Notes under the pieces: generated by a model | Seen by the model: the letters and a program-made list of their open reading frames with translations, nothing else | What the model was told of the DNA's origin: nothing | Databases searched by the model: none | Made by a program: the position numbers and the translations under genes | NCBI GenBank assembly: GCA_963769715.1 | Contig: CAVYNE010000035.1 | Span: 86,737 to 150,736, forward strand | Reading direction: 5' to 3' | DNA: 64,000 bases | Source of the DNA: Palsa-504 sp963769715 | Lineage (GTDB): Bacteria; Actinomycetota; Actinomycetes; Streptosporangiales; Streptosporangiaceae | Shown: positions 52,272-60,726 of the stretch, piece after piece | How the letters are laid out: the number at the start of each line of letters is the position of its first letter | Numbering within the stretch: the first letter of the stretch is position 1

Positions 52272-52919
52272 GTGAGCGCGCAGACGGAGCAGGAGAGCTT
52301 CAGCTTCCAGGCGGAAGTGGTCCAGATCCTGGACCTGATGGTCCATTCGCTGTACAGCAACAAGGAAATCTTCCTGCGCGAGCTGATCTCGAACGCCTCG
52401 GACGCCATCGACCGGCTCCGGCTGGAATTGCTCTCCCAGTCCGAGCTTCCCGACGCCGACGGACCGCTGCAGATCCGGGTCAGCTATGACTCCGGCGCGC
52501 GGACGATCACCGTCGCCGACAACGGGATCGGCATGAGCCGCCAGGAGGTCATCGAGCACATCGGGACCATCGCCAAGTCCGGGACCCGCGAGTTCCTGCA
52601 GGCCCTGACCGGCGACCAGCGCAAGGACGCCTCCCTCATCGGGCAGTTCGGCGTGGGCTTCTACTCCGCGTTCATCGTGGCCAACCGGGTCACGCTGACC
52701 ACCCGCCGGGAGGGCCTGACCGCGGCCGAAGGCGTCCGGTGGGAGTCAGACGGCCGGGGTGAGTACACCCTGGAGGCGGTCGGGCAGCCCTCCCGCGGCA
52801 CCACGGTCGTGCTGCACCTGCGCGAGGGCGAGGACGACCTGCTGAACGGCTTCCGGCTGCGCACCATCATCAAGAAGTACTCGGATCACATCAGCCTGCC
52901 CATAGTGATGCCCGCCTGA
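52272..52919 (+). CDS. htpG: HtpG (HSP90) N-terminal ATPase domain, ended by an in-frame TGA
   Basis: 215 residues: FQAEVVQILDLMVHSLYSNKEIFLRELISNASDA (in pieces), the ATP-contact motif TITVADNGIGMS near residue 80, IGQFGVGFYSAFIVAN near 120, and SRGTTVVLHLREGEDD near 175. It stops at TGA 52917-52919 right after SLPIVMP, where complete HtpG continues with a charged linker. The same frame reopens at once and gives the rest of HtpG, so this is one gene with a premature stop (or a sequence error), not two genes. It is given as a CDS because this N-terminal piece is open. Confidence 0.85.
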   Translation: MSAQTEQESFSFQAEVVQILDLMVHSLYSNKEIFLRELISNASDAIDRLRLELLSQSELPDADGPLQIRVSYDSGARTITVADNGIGMSRQEVIEHIGTIAKSGTREFLQALTGDQRKDASLIGQFGVGFYSAFIVANRVTLTTRREGLTAAEGVRWESDGRGEYTLEAVGQPSRGTTVVLHLREGEDDLLNGFRLRTIIKKYSDHISLPIVMPA

Positions 52920-54248
52920 CCCGCGAGGTGTCGGCAGGCGGCTCGCCCGGAGTCGCCGGCGGAGTCGCCGGTCAACCAGGCCTCGGCGCTGTGGGCCCGG
53001 CCCAAGAGCGAGCTCACCGAGCAGGACTACCAAGACTTCTACCGGCACGTGGCTGGCGACTTCACCGACCCACTCTCTTGGGTTCATAGCAAGATTGAGG
53101 GCACTTACGAGTACACGCTGCTGCTGTTCGTCCCGTCCCGCGCGCCCTTCGACCTGTGGATGCCGCAGGTCGGCCGGGGTATCAAGCTGCACATCAGGCG
53201 GGTCTTCGTGCTGGAGGACTCCGGCCAGCTGATGCCGCAGTACCTGCGGTTCATCCGCGGCGTGATCGACTCGAGCGACCTGCCGCTCAACGTTTCCCGC
53301 GAACTGCTGCAGGGCAGCCGCGTCGTCGACAACATCCGGTCCAACGCGACCAAGAAGGTGCTGCGGCTGCTCGCCGACACCGCGGAGAAGGAGCCGGAGA
53401 AGTACGCCACGTTCTGGCAGGAGTTCGGTGCGGTCCTGAAGGAGGGCCTGGCCGAGGACTTCGGGAACCGGGACGAGATCGCCAAGCTGCTGCGCTTCAC
53501 CTCCACCAAGTCCGCCTCCGACGAGCCGGACGTCTCGCTGGCCGATTACGCCGGCCGGATGAAGGAAGGCCAGCAGCACATCTACTACCTGCTGGCGCCG
53601 GGCCTGGCCGCCGCCCAGGCCAGCCCGCACCTGGAGGCGTTCCGTAAGAAGGGCATCGAGGTCCTGCTCCTGGGCGACGGCGAGGGCATCGACAACTGGG
53701 TCGTGGCCAGCCTGCGCGATTTCGACGGCAAGCGCTTGCAGTCGGTCGCCCAGGGCAGCGGCGACCTGTCCGAGCTCGAGGACGAGGCGGAAAGAGCCGC
53801 CAAGGAGCAGGCCAGCGCCGAGTTCGCCGGGCTGGTCGGCCAGCTGAAGGCGGCCCTGGCCGGCCGAGCCTGGGACGTCCGGGTGAGCAGCCGGCTGACC
53901 ACCTCGCCGGCCTGCATCGTGGCCAACGAGCCCGAGATCGACATCAACCTGGCCCGCCGGCTGCGCGGCTCCGGCCTGCCCAGCCAGCCGGTGCTCGAGA
54001 TCAACTCGCAGCATCCGCTGCTGCGCCGGCTCAACCACGAACCCGCCGACCCGGACCTGGCCGCATGGGCTAACGTCTTGTTCGACCAGGCGGTGCTCAC
54101 CCTCGGCGCGCGGATGACCGAACCCGCCGCCTTCGTCCGCGGTCTCAACGACTTGCTGGTTACGCTCAGCGGAGCCGCCGAATGCCGTCCCGGACGTGGC
54201 CCCGGCCCCGGACGGGGACCCGGCCCCGGACCCGGAGCCTTAGCCGAC
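52920..54248 (+). pseudogene. htpG: HtpG middle and C-terminal domains, separated from the N-terminus by TGA
   Basis: It continues the frame of the N-terminal piece: linker, then NQASALWARPKSELTEQDY, DPLSWVHSKIEGTYEYTLLL, the middle-domain motif SRELLQGSRVVDNI near 53300, and the C-terminal dimerisation region to LTLGARMTEPAAFV. The first possible start is GTG 53049, but that would begin inside the middle domain, so expression as a separate functional protein is unlikely. There is no stop at its end: the frame runs through a Gly/Pro repeat linker into the metallophosphoesterase. Call of HtpG is firm; the state is uncertain. Confidence 0.82.
54189..54238 (+). repeat. ~18-bp G/C-rich repeat at the HtpG-phosphoesterase junction
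   Basis: Two and two-thirds imperfect units of CCCGGACGTGGCCCCGGC type encode a GRGPGPG linker. It lies where the htpG stop would be expected. Expansion of this array is a plausible way for the stop to have been lost. Confidence 0.7.
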
Positions 54249-55127
54249 ATGCCGGATGCTGCTGCCGCGCCGGGGAAGCTCCTGGCCGTCAGCGACCTGC
54301 ACGTGTCCTACCCGCAGAACCGGCAGTGGGTCGAGGACCTGCCGCCCGGCTCGCCGGGGGACTGGCTCTTGGTCGTCGGCGACGTGGCCGAGAAGGTCGC
54401 GGACATCGAATGGACGCTGCGCACGCTCCGCGGCCGGTTCGGCACCGTGGTGTGGGTGCCAGGCAACCACGACCTCTGGTCTCACCCCTCGGACCCGGTC
54501 AAGCTGCGCGGCGAGGAACGGTACCAGCACCTGGTGGCGCGGTGCCGCGAGCTCGGCGTGATCACTCCGGAGGACCGCTACCCGGTGTGGCCGGGCGTCG
54601 GCGGCCCCGCGGTGATCGTCCCGCTGTTCCTGCTCTACGACTACTCGTTCCGCCCGGACGGCGCCAGCACCAAGGCCGAGGGGCTGGCCCTGGCCTACCA
54701 GGCCGGGGTGGTGGGCACGGACGAGCGGATGCTGCACCCCGACCCGTACCCGAGCCGGGAGGCGTGGTGCCAGGCGCGGCTCGACGCGACCACGCCACGG
54801 CTGGCGGCCCTCGACCCCCGGCTGCCGACCATTTTGGTCAACCATTTTCCGCTCACCCGCGAACCCACCCGGATCCTGCGCTACCCGGTGTTCGCCCAGT
54901 GGTGCGGCACCGAGCAGACGGCCGGCTGGCACCTGCGCTACCGCGCCCTCGCCGTCGTCTACGGCCACCTGCACATCCCCAGGACCACGTGGCAGGACGG
55001 CGTGCGGTTCGAGGAGGTATCCCTCGGCTACCCGCAGGAGCAGGAGAAGTACCCGAGCCGCCCGCGCAAGCTGACCCAGATCCTGCCGTCCGAGCACGCG
55101 TCGACGGTGGCCTCCAACTTGGTGTAA
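54249..55127 (+). CDS. Calcineurin-like metallophosphoesterase, in frame with upstream htpG
   Basis: 292 residues from ATG 54249. Metal ligands: LLAVSDLHVSYPQNR near residue 10, LLVVGDVAEKV near 40, VPGNHDLW near 73, LVNHFPLTREP near 198 and VVYGHLHIPRTTW near 238. It is a typical actinobacterial phosphoesterase of unknown substrate. The open frame begins upstream in htpG without a stop, so a fusion protein is possible by read-through of the same frame. The ATG has no clear ribosome site, which leaves open whether it is made alone. It ends 16 bases before the tRNA. Confidence 0.82.
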   Translation: MPDAAAAPGKLLAVSDLHVSYPQNRQWVEDLPPGSPGDWLLVVGDVAEKVADIEWTLRTLRGRFGTVVWVPGNHDLWSHPSDPVKLRGEERYQHLVARCRELGVITPEDRYPVWPGVGGPAVIVPLFLLYDYSFRPDGASTKAEGLALAYQAGVVGTDERMLHPDPYPSREAWCQARLDATTPRLAALDPRLPTILVNHFPLTREPTRILRYPVFAQWCGTEQTAGWHLRYRALAVVYGHLHIPRTTWQDGVRFEEVSLGYPQEQEKYPSRPRKLTQILPSEHASTVASNLV

Positions 55128-55143
55128 TGTGCACCCGTTGCCC

Positions 55144-55217
55144 GGGGCGGTAGCTCAGCCGGTCAGAGCAGCGGACTCATAATCCGCCGGTCGTGGGTTC
55201 GAGCCCCACCCGCCCCA
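55144..55217 (+). tRNA. tRNA with CAU anticodon (elongator Met, or Ile2 if modified)
   Basis: A 74-base cloverleaf: acceptor GGGGCGG pairs with CCGCCCC, D arm AGCTCAGCCGGTCAGAGC, anticodon stem GCGGA/TCCGC with loop CTCATAA, and T arm GTGGG-TTCGAGC-CCCAC. CCA is not encoded. The CTCATAA loop is shared by elongator tRNA-Met and tRNA-Ile2(CAU), so the identity depends on lysidine modification; elongator Met is the more likely. An AT-rich stretch follows (55220-55255). Confidence 0.9.
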
Positions 55218-55277
55218 CGTAATATATATTGAATAAAGATTCGAAAAATTTCGTTTGGCAAGCAGCTCTGTCACCGT

Positions 55278-55544
55278 TTACGGCGCGACGCTAGGTTCGC
55301 CGATCCAGTTCACCTGGATGATGACGACGCGTTCGCTGCGGACGTCGGTCAGGTAGACGAGCATCAACGCGCCTCGCTGGACGGTGCGCAGCCCCGGCGG
55401 CTCGCCTGTGAACTCCCGCCCGTCGAGGAAGATCATCGATTCGCGGACGGTCAGTTCCTCGGCTACCTGACGGACCGCTGCCAGGGCGGCAGGTGGCAGC
55501 TCGTCGAGCAGGTCATCGGTGACGGGTTCCCAGTGCCAGTCAGC
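55278..55544 (-). CDS. Small protein, possible RelE/ParE-like toxin, start unclear
   Basis: About 88 residues from the overlap with the upstream gene: DWHWEPVTDDLLDELPP, then ELTVRESMIFLDGREFTG, and a C-terminal strand-rich part LMLVYLTDVRSERVVIIQVNWIG that recalls RelE/ParE-fold ends. No ATG, GTG or TTG lies near its beginning; it probably uses coupled re-initiation at the stop of the partner gene, or a rare codon. The toxin role is inferred from the layout only. The conserved basic catalytic residues of RelE are not clearly present. Confidence 0.4.
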   Translation of the reverse strand, partial: ADWHWEPVTDDLLDELPPAALAAVRQVAEELTVRESMIFLDGREFTGEPPGLRTVQRGALMLVYLTDVRSERVVIIQVNWIGEPSVAP

Positions 55545-55893
55545 CGCCCGCGACCTCGCGGTAGGCCGCCTGGACGATCTCGGCGGCTTCCCGGACTGCC
55601 TGGTCCCGGACAGCGGGGTCGGGGTCGGCGAGGGCTCGTTCGGCGGCGTGGAGCCGGGCGGCGACCGAGGGCCGCCGCTCGATGGCGATGGCGGCGCCCC
55701 AGCGCTGGTAGAAGTGGCGGATGGGGAAGACACTGTCCTCGTCGCCAGCCTGGGTGAAGGCGTCCTGGATTTCCTGGAAGAACTCCGGCAGCCGGGACGG
55801 CGCGACCGTGGCGACCGCCTGGCGCAGAGCGGGGAGCGACAGGGCGGGCATGGGAATCAACGGCTCGTCACCCTGTGGGTACTCAGCAGTCAT
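55540..55893 (-). CDS. Small DUF6247-like protein, possible antitoxin partner
   Basis: 117 residues: MTAEYPQGDEPLIPMPALS, then LRQAVATVAPSRLPEFFQEIQDAFTQAG (in pieces), FPIRHFYQRWGAAIAIERRP and a helical tail. It resembles short actinobacterial proteins that sit before RelE-like genes (DUF6247-type from memory, not searched). Its stop overlaps the region where the next protein must begin. A toxin-antitoxin arrangement downstream of a tRNA is suggested, not shown. Confidence 0.55.
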   Translation of the reverse strand: MTAEYPQGDEPLIPMPALSLPALRQAVATVAPSRLPEFFQEIQDAFTQAGDEDSVFPIRHFYQRWGAAIAIERRPSVAARLHAAERALADPDPAVRDQAVREAAEIVQAAYREVAGG

Positions 55894-56140
55894 CCCAGCC
55901 CGCCTCCTCTCACGTCAGTAACAGAATAAACCGTGCCAGGCCTCGAGGCGGTATCTGGCTACTCGAGCAGCGCACGCCCGTTAAGATCGCGGCAGATGGT
56001 CCCGCCAGCTCGCGACACGGAGGCCGAAGGGTCGCCTGATTTGTGCTAGGAGTGCTACGAGACCCGGTTGTTACGAGCCCTGCGAGCCCCCGGTTGCTAC
56101 AAGGCTGGGTGCCGAGCCCGGTCTCTGCCACACTTGGGGG

Positions 56141-56783
56141 ATGGATCAGACGTCGATCACCGCTGCCGGTGCGATCGACACGTTCCTGGTGCTGCTGATC
56201 GGTATCGGGCCGAAGATCGCGCTGGTCCCGTTCGTGGAGATCACCGCTTCCCTCGACCCGGCTGCCAAGCAGCGCGTGCTGCGCAAGATGCTGACCACGG
56301 CGGCGGCGGTGGCCGTGGTACTCATGGTGCTGGGCGAGCTGCTGCGCGCACTTGCTGCACTTCACGATCGGATCCTTGTCGATCGCCGGTGGCGTGATCT
56401 TGCTCGTGGTGGCGGTGTGGATGGTGCTCGGGCCAGCCGCTAGCAGCAGCCACCGCGCCGCTGGGAAAGACCCGATGCAGCTCGCGCAGTTCCCGCTGGC
56501 CGTGCCGTACCTGCTCAACCCGGTCGGCATCGTCGGCCTGATGACGATCTCCGCCGAGGCGGAGTCGCTCAGCGTCTTCGCCGTGGAGTTCGGCATCCTG
56601 GTGTTCGTCCTGCTGCTGGACGTGGTGGTGTTCCGCTGGGCGAACCGGGTGAGGGAGAAGCTCGACGAAGGCCGCATGCTGGTCACCGAGAAGGTCTTCG
56701 GCTTCCTGATCGCCGCGATCGCCGTGCAACTGGTCCTCGATGGCCTGGCCATGGCAGGAATCATCGCGCCCGTCCCGCACTAA
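56141..56783 (+). pseudogene. MarC-family membrane protein, frameshifted
   Basis: The N-terminal half (frame of 56141) reads FLVLLIGIGPKIALVPFVEIT, and the C-terminal half (frame of 56352) reads FTIGSLSIAGGVILLVVAVWMVLGP, LAVPYLLNPVGIVGLMTIS and VFGFLIAAIAVQLVLDGL. Together they form the six-helix MarC protein. The break is near 56335-56355, where ELLRA should continue as LLHFTIG; one extra base (or two missing) explains it. MarC proteins are inner-membrane proteins of unclear function. It converges on the disrupted glucose dehydrogenase. Confidence 0.8.
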
Positions 56784-56816
56784 AGCGCGTGAATCAACTG
56801 GCGCCCAAGCGAGGTC

Positions 56817-57874
56817 CTAGGGAGATTCGTCCGCGAAGCTCAAGATCGTCTTGATGTCGTCGGGCCTGCGGGTGTAGGCGTCGGCCCACTGGCCGAGCGG
56901 CACCTGGCGGGTGATGAGGTCGGCGAGCCAGCCGGGTCGGCCTGGGCGAGAGCCTCGGCGGCCAGTTCGTAGTGGTGCCGGTTGGCGTTGACCGAGCCGA
57001 ACAAGACAGAGTTCTGCAGGACCATGTTGCGGTTGAGGAGTCCCGGGTCAACGGCGGCCTCGGCGCCGGCCGCGGAAACCCCGGTGAGGCAGATGATCCG
57101 GTGGCGGACGTGCTGCGGGCCTGCCTCGAGCAGCATCTGCACGTACCCGGTGCATTCGATGACGATGTCCGCCTCCGCGGCCGCCTCGCCGAGGTCTCCG
57201 CTGTGGAAATAGGTTGCCCCGAGGCGGCGGACCATTTCTGGTTTGCGGCCTTCGGTGACCCGGTCAAGGACGTAGGTCTGGTAACCCCGCTGAGTGGCCA
57301 GCAGGGCGGCCAGCAGCCCGATCGGCCCGGCGCCAGTGATCAGTACCTTCTCCGGTGCCCACGCCGCCCGGCGGCCGATCTTTTCGATGTGGTCCCAGGC
57401 CTTGGCCACGACGGTGGTCGGCTCGAGCAGCACGCCGAGGATCCCGAGGGCCGGGATCCACCGCGACCAGGTACTCGGGGTGGATGCGGTACCGCTCGGA
57501 CGCATAGCCGTGACGGCCCTTGATCCCCCGCTCGGTGTACCGGCCGTTCATGCACATATCCCAGTGCCCCGCCGCGCACGCCGGGCACGGAACGGGGTCG
57601 CGTCGGCGGACGATGCCGACCACCAGGTCCCCGGCGCCGAATCCGGTCCCCGGGGCGGCCTCGGCCACGCGGCCCAGCGATTCGTGGCCGATGATGAGGC
57701 GGTCCTGACCTGGCGGGGCCGACCCGTACTCGCCGCTGATGATCTCCAGGTCGGTGCCGCAGATGCCGATCGCCTGCGTCTGGACCAGGATCGGCCCGTC
57801 CTCGTCCGGAGGCTCCGGCATGTCGGTGAGCGCGACGGAGCCTTGCTGCCCGGGATGACCGTGATGGCCCGCAT
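56817..57874 (-). pseudogene. Glucose 1-dehydrogenase (MDR family), three frameshifts
   Basis: In order, across three frames: MRAITVIPGSK; MPEPPDEDGPILVQ with the zinc motif GICGTDLEIISGEYGSAPPG and GIVRRRDPVPCPACAAGHWD; LGILGVLLEPTTVVAKAWD with the NAD(P) loop VLITGAGPIGLLAALLATQRG; and the end VPLGQWADAYTRRPDDIK in another frame. This is the zinc-dependent glucose dehydrogenase family. Breaks are near 57840 (one G missing), 57448 (one C extra) and 56935 (one base missing), all in G/C-rich runs. With all three corrected, the protein would be complete (~350 residues). Confidence 0.82.
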
Positions 57875-58196
57875 AGCCTCACCATAACAACGAAGCTGAG
57901 ATCTCTTCGACTACCTGCCGGACGCTGGCTAGCTCCTCTCAGGTGCCGAGGTCTTGGACGGTTGCCGGGGGAGAAAACGCCGTGGTGACAATGGCCGGCT
58001 GCGCAAGTTAGCATCCGAGCAAGGCGGCCTGGATCGTCCGGCATCCAGGCGAGGCCGCCGGTCTGCCCGGTCACCCGCCGTGGCTTGGCTGAGGCACTCC
58101 CTCATGCGGGTGCCTCGGACGGCGCACATGGCCGGGACCGGGACGGCGGGTCCTGCGTGGCGGCGGACCCGGACAATGGCGCGGAGGGCAGTTGTG
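57875..58196. other. Intergenic region with no gene recognised
   Basis: About 320 bases between divergent units. I see no coding sequence, repeat or clear promoter, except an A-rich patch near 57960-57980. It probably holds promoters for the cyclase unit. Confidence 0.4.
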
Positions 58197-58883
58197 ATGC
58201 CTGAGATGACGGATTGGATAGACGTGTCGGTAACCGTCAGGCATGGCATGCCGCACTGGCCTGACAATCCGCCGATCGTGCTGGAGCGGGTGATGGACCT
58301 GGGGCACGGCGATGACTGCAACGTCTCCCACCTGGCCATGGGGGTGCACAGCGGCACCCACATGGACGGGCCGGTGCACTTCATTCACGGGGCGGCCGGG
58401 CTGGATGAGATGCCGCTGACCGCGACGATGGGCGAGGCCCGGGTGATCCAGATCGAGCATCCCCGCGAGATCACCGCGGACGAGATCCGCCAGCACCGGC
58501 TGCAGGCCGGGGAGCGTGTGCTGTTCCGGACGTCGAACTCGGCGCGGTGCTGGCATAGCGGCACCTTCGTCGAGGATTTCGTGTACATCTCCGAGCAGGC
58601 CGCCATGCACCTGGCCCAGACGAAGGTGCGGACCGTCGGGATCGATTACCTGTCCGTCGGCGGGTACCGCTCCGATGGGGCCAAGGTCCACAAGATCCTG
58701 CTCCAGGCCGGTATCTGGATCATCGAGGGACTGGACCTGTCACCGGTGACCGGCGGCCGGTACGAGATGATCTGCCTGCCGGTCAAACTGCACGGCAGTG
58801 ACGGGGCGCCCGCCCGGGCCATCCTCAGGCCCCTCGGCGGCCACGGCCCCGGCCAGGCCGTTTCCGCCGAGGCGGCGCCATGA
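58197..58883 (+). CDS. Cyclase family protein (kynurenine formamidase-like hydrolase)
   Basis: About 228 residues. The defining motif HSGTHMDGPVHFI is near residue 45. It is followed by VLFRTSNSARCWHSGTFVEDFVYISEQAA (in pieces), RTVGIDYLSVGGY near 145 and IIEGLDLSPVTGGRYEMICLPV near 180. These are manganese- or zinc-dependent hydrolases (kynurenine formamidase, isatin hydrolase). The start is the ATG at 58197 with GGAGGG 8 bases upstream. Its stop overlaps the FAD oxidoreductase start (ATGA), so the two proteins are coupled. Confidence 0.87.
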   Translation: MPEMTDWIDVSVTVRHGMPHWPDNPPIVLERVMDLGHGDDCNVSHLAMGVHSGTHMDGPVHFIHGAAGLDEMPLTATMGEARVIQIEHPREITADEIRQHRLQAGERVLFRTSNSARCWHSGTFVEDFVYISEQAAMHLAQTKVRTVGIDYLSVGGYRSDGAKVHKILLQAGIWIIEGLDLSPVTGGRYEMICLPVKLHGSDGAPARAILRPLGGHGPGQAVSAEAAP

Positions 58884-60292
58884 GGCTGCTGGTGGTCGGC
58901 GGCGGCCCCGGAGGCCTCGCGGCAGCAGTACAGGCGCGGGAGCTGGGCGCCGACGTCACGCTGCTCGAAGCCGGGCAGGTCGGCGGGACCAACCTGAACC
59001 ACGGGCCGGCGCCGGTCCGCACCCTGGCCCGGGCCGCCCGGCTGGCCCGGGACTGGTCCTCATGGGAGCGCTTCGGCCTGGAAGGCCCCCGGCCGGTCCC
59101 CAACCTCGACGCGGTCCTGGCCAACACCGCCCGGGTCGCCCGCTACGCCCACGACAAGAAAGACATCGCCGGCCACCTGCGCCGCAACGGGATCGACCTG
59201 AACGAGCATCTTGGCCCCGTCCGGTTCACCGACTCGCACACCGCGCGTGCCGAAGACGGCCGCAGCTGGCACGCAGACCGCATCGTCATCGCGGTCGGCT
59301 GCCGCGCGGCTCCGCTGCCGGTGCCGGGCGGTGAGCTCGCGCTGACCTATCACGACATCTGGTCCCTCAAAGCCCTGCCGCACCAGGTCACGGTCATCGG
59401 CGGGGCCGACACCGGCTGCCAGATAGCATCGATCTTCGCCGACCTCGGAGCCGATGTCCGGCTCATCGAAGCCGGCCCCCGGCTCGTGCCCGGCGCTGAC
59501 ACCAGCATTTCCACCGCGCTGGGCCAGGCGTTTGAGACCAAAGGCATCAAGGTCATCACCGGCGCGAAGGTCCAGGCCCTAGAACGCAGCGGCGAGCAGG
59601 TCAGCATCCAGTTCACCCGCGGCGGCCCGGCCGAGCACGCAACGGCAGACGCCGTATTCGCCGCCGTCGGCTGGCCCGCCAACCTGCACAACCTCGATCT
59701 TGACGCCGCCGGAGTCACCAGCGACCCGCGAGCCATCCCGGTCGATGACTACCTGCGGACCAACGTCGGGCACATCTTCGCCGCTGGCGACGTCAACGGC
59801 CGGTCCAAGCTGGTCCAGAGTGCCAGGATCGAAGGCCGCATCGCGGCGTGGAACGCCGCCCGCGGCCCCACCCGCCAGCCCGGCCACGACGTGGTGCCCA
59901 GCGGCAGCTTCACCGACCCCGAATACGGCACCGTCGGCCTGACCGAGGACCAGGCCGCTGGCGATCACGACATCGCGGTGGGAATCGCCCGGTACGACGA
60001 CCTCGTCCGGCCCGTGGCAGACGGCCACCCCGACGGCTTTTGCAAGCTCATCGCCGACCGGCACAGCCATCTCATTCTCGGCGCCCATGTGCTCGGCGAA
60101 TACTCGGCCGAAACCGTCCAGGTCGTCGCGACCGCCATGCGTGCGGGCATGAACGTCGAGCAGCTCGCCGAGATGCAGTTCGCCTACCCGACCTTCACCG
60201 AGGCGGTCAGCATGGCCGCCCAGAAGGTCTGCCGCACCATCGGCATCGGGCAATTCCCGCCCGCCTGGAGTTACCTCGGCCACCCGGAATGA
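58880..60292 (+). CDS. Dihydrolipoamide-dehydrogenase-like FAD oxidoreductase without redox cysteines
   Basis: 470 residues with the full fold: FAD site LLVVGGGPGGLAAAVQARELG at the start, NAD site VTVIGGADTGCQIASIFADLG near residue 170, FAAGDVNGRSKLVQSARIEGR near 298, and the dimer domain with FAYPTFTEAVSMAA near 435. The disulfide motif GGTCLNxGCxP reads GGTNLNHGPAP here, so both cysteines are gone, and the usual His-Pro near the C-terminus reads YPT. It cannot work as a normal lipoamide or mercuric reductase and probably passes electrons directly to another acceptor. It is coupled to the upstream cyclase. Confidence 0.88.
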   Translation: MRLLVVGGGPGGLAAAVQARELGADVTLLEAGQVGGTNLNHGPAPVRTLARAARLARDWSSWERFGLEGPRPVPNLDAVLANTARVARYAHDKKDIAGHLRRNGIDLNEHLGPVRFTDSHTARAEDGRSWHADRIVIAVGCRAAPLPVPGGELALTYHDIWSLKALPHQVTVIGGADTGCQIASIFADLGADVRLIEAGPRLVPGADTSISTALGQAFETKGIKVITGAKVQALERSGEQVSIQFTRGGPAEHATADAVFAAVGWPANLHNLDLDAAGVTSDPRAIPVDDYLRTNVGHIFAAGDVNGRSKLVQSARIEGRIAAWNAARGPTRQPGHDVVPSGSFTDPEYGTVGLTEDQAAGDHDIAVGIARYDDLVRPVADGHPDGFCKLIADRHSHLILGAHVLGEYSAETVQVVATAMRAGMNVEQLAEMQFAYPTFTEAVSMAAQKVCRTIGIGQFPPAWSYLGHPE

Positions 60293-60320
60293 GCCGCCAC
60301 CTGACCTAGCGGACGGACTC

Positions 60321-60350
60321 AGCCGGGCTCAATACTGACCGAGCCCGGCT
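60321..60350 (+). terminator. Hairpin terminator after the FAD oxidoreductase
   Basis: AGCCGGGCTC and GAGCCCGGCT form a perfect 10-bp stem around a 10-base loop, starting 28 bases after the stop codon. Only a weak T-containing tail follows. The rest of 60293-60606 shows no gene. Confidence 0.6.
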
Positions 60351-60606
60351 CTTAATCCGCGGGTCCGGTTGTGCCCACCGCGCCCGGTCGAACTCTGACG
60401 ATGCAACGGTCCGTCCAAACGAACATCCCGACGGACCCATGGCGGTTCCCGTAACGAGGAAAGCCATTCAAGCGGGGATCAAGGCCGGGAGTCGGACCTA
60501 GATCCCGGACAGATGGGCCGACCTCTCTGACCTGGTGCGGCAGGCCCGGACGGTTTGGGCTTGCAGGGTGAACCAGGCTCACGCCATGCTGGAACGAGGA
60601 GGCGAG

Positions 60607-60723
60607 ATGACGCTCGAGGCTGCATCAACACGGCATGCCGCCAGCGGCGGTGATCCCGGCAGCCCCGGACACCTCGGGCAGGCAGCGGAATCTGCGCCGT
60701 TGGCCCCGGCGGACAAGCCGTAG
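60607..60723 (+). CDS. Short peptide gene ahead of yihY
   Basis: 38 residues (MTLEAASTRHAASGGDPGS, then a Pro/Ala-rich end). A strong ribosome site GAGGAGG lies 4-10 bases before the ATG, and its stop is only 3 bases before the YihY start, which suggests translational coupling. No family is recognised, and it could instead be the leader of the YihY transcript. Confidence 0.4.
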   Translation: MTLEAASTRHAASGGDPGSPGHLGQAAESAPLAPADKP

Positions 60724-60726
60724 GCA

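Noticed and set aside
53049..54248. HtpG C-terminal part as an independent gene starting at GTG 53049
   Set aside because: The start would lie inside the middle domain, and the same frame is continuous with the N-terminal piece apart from one TGA.
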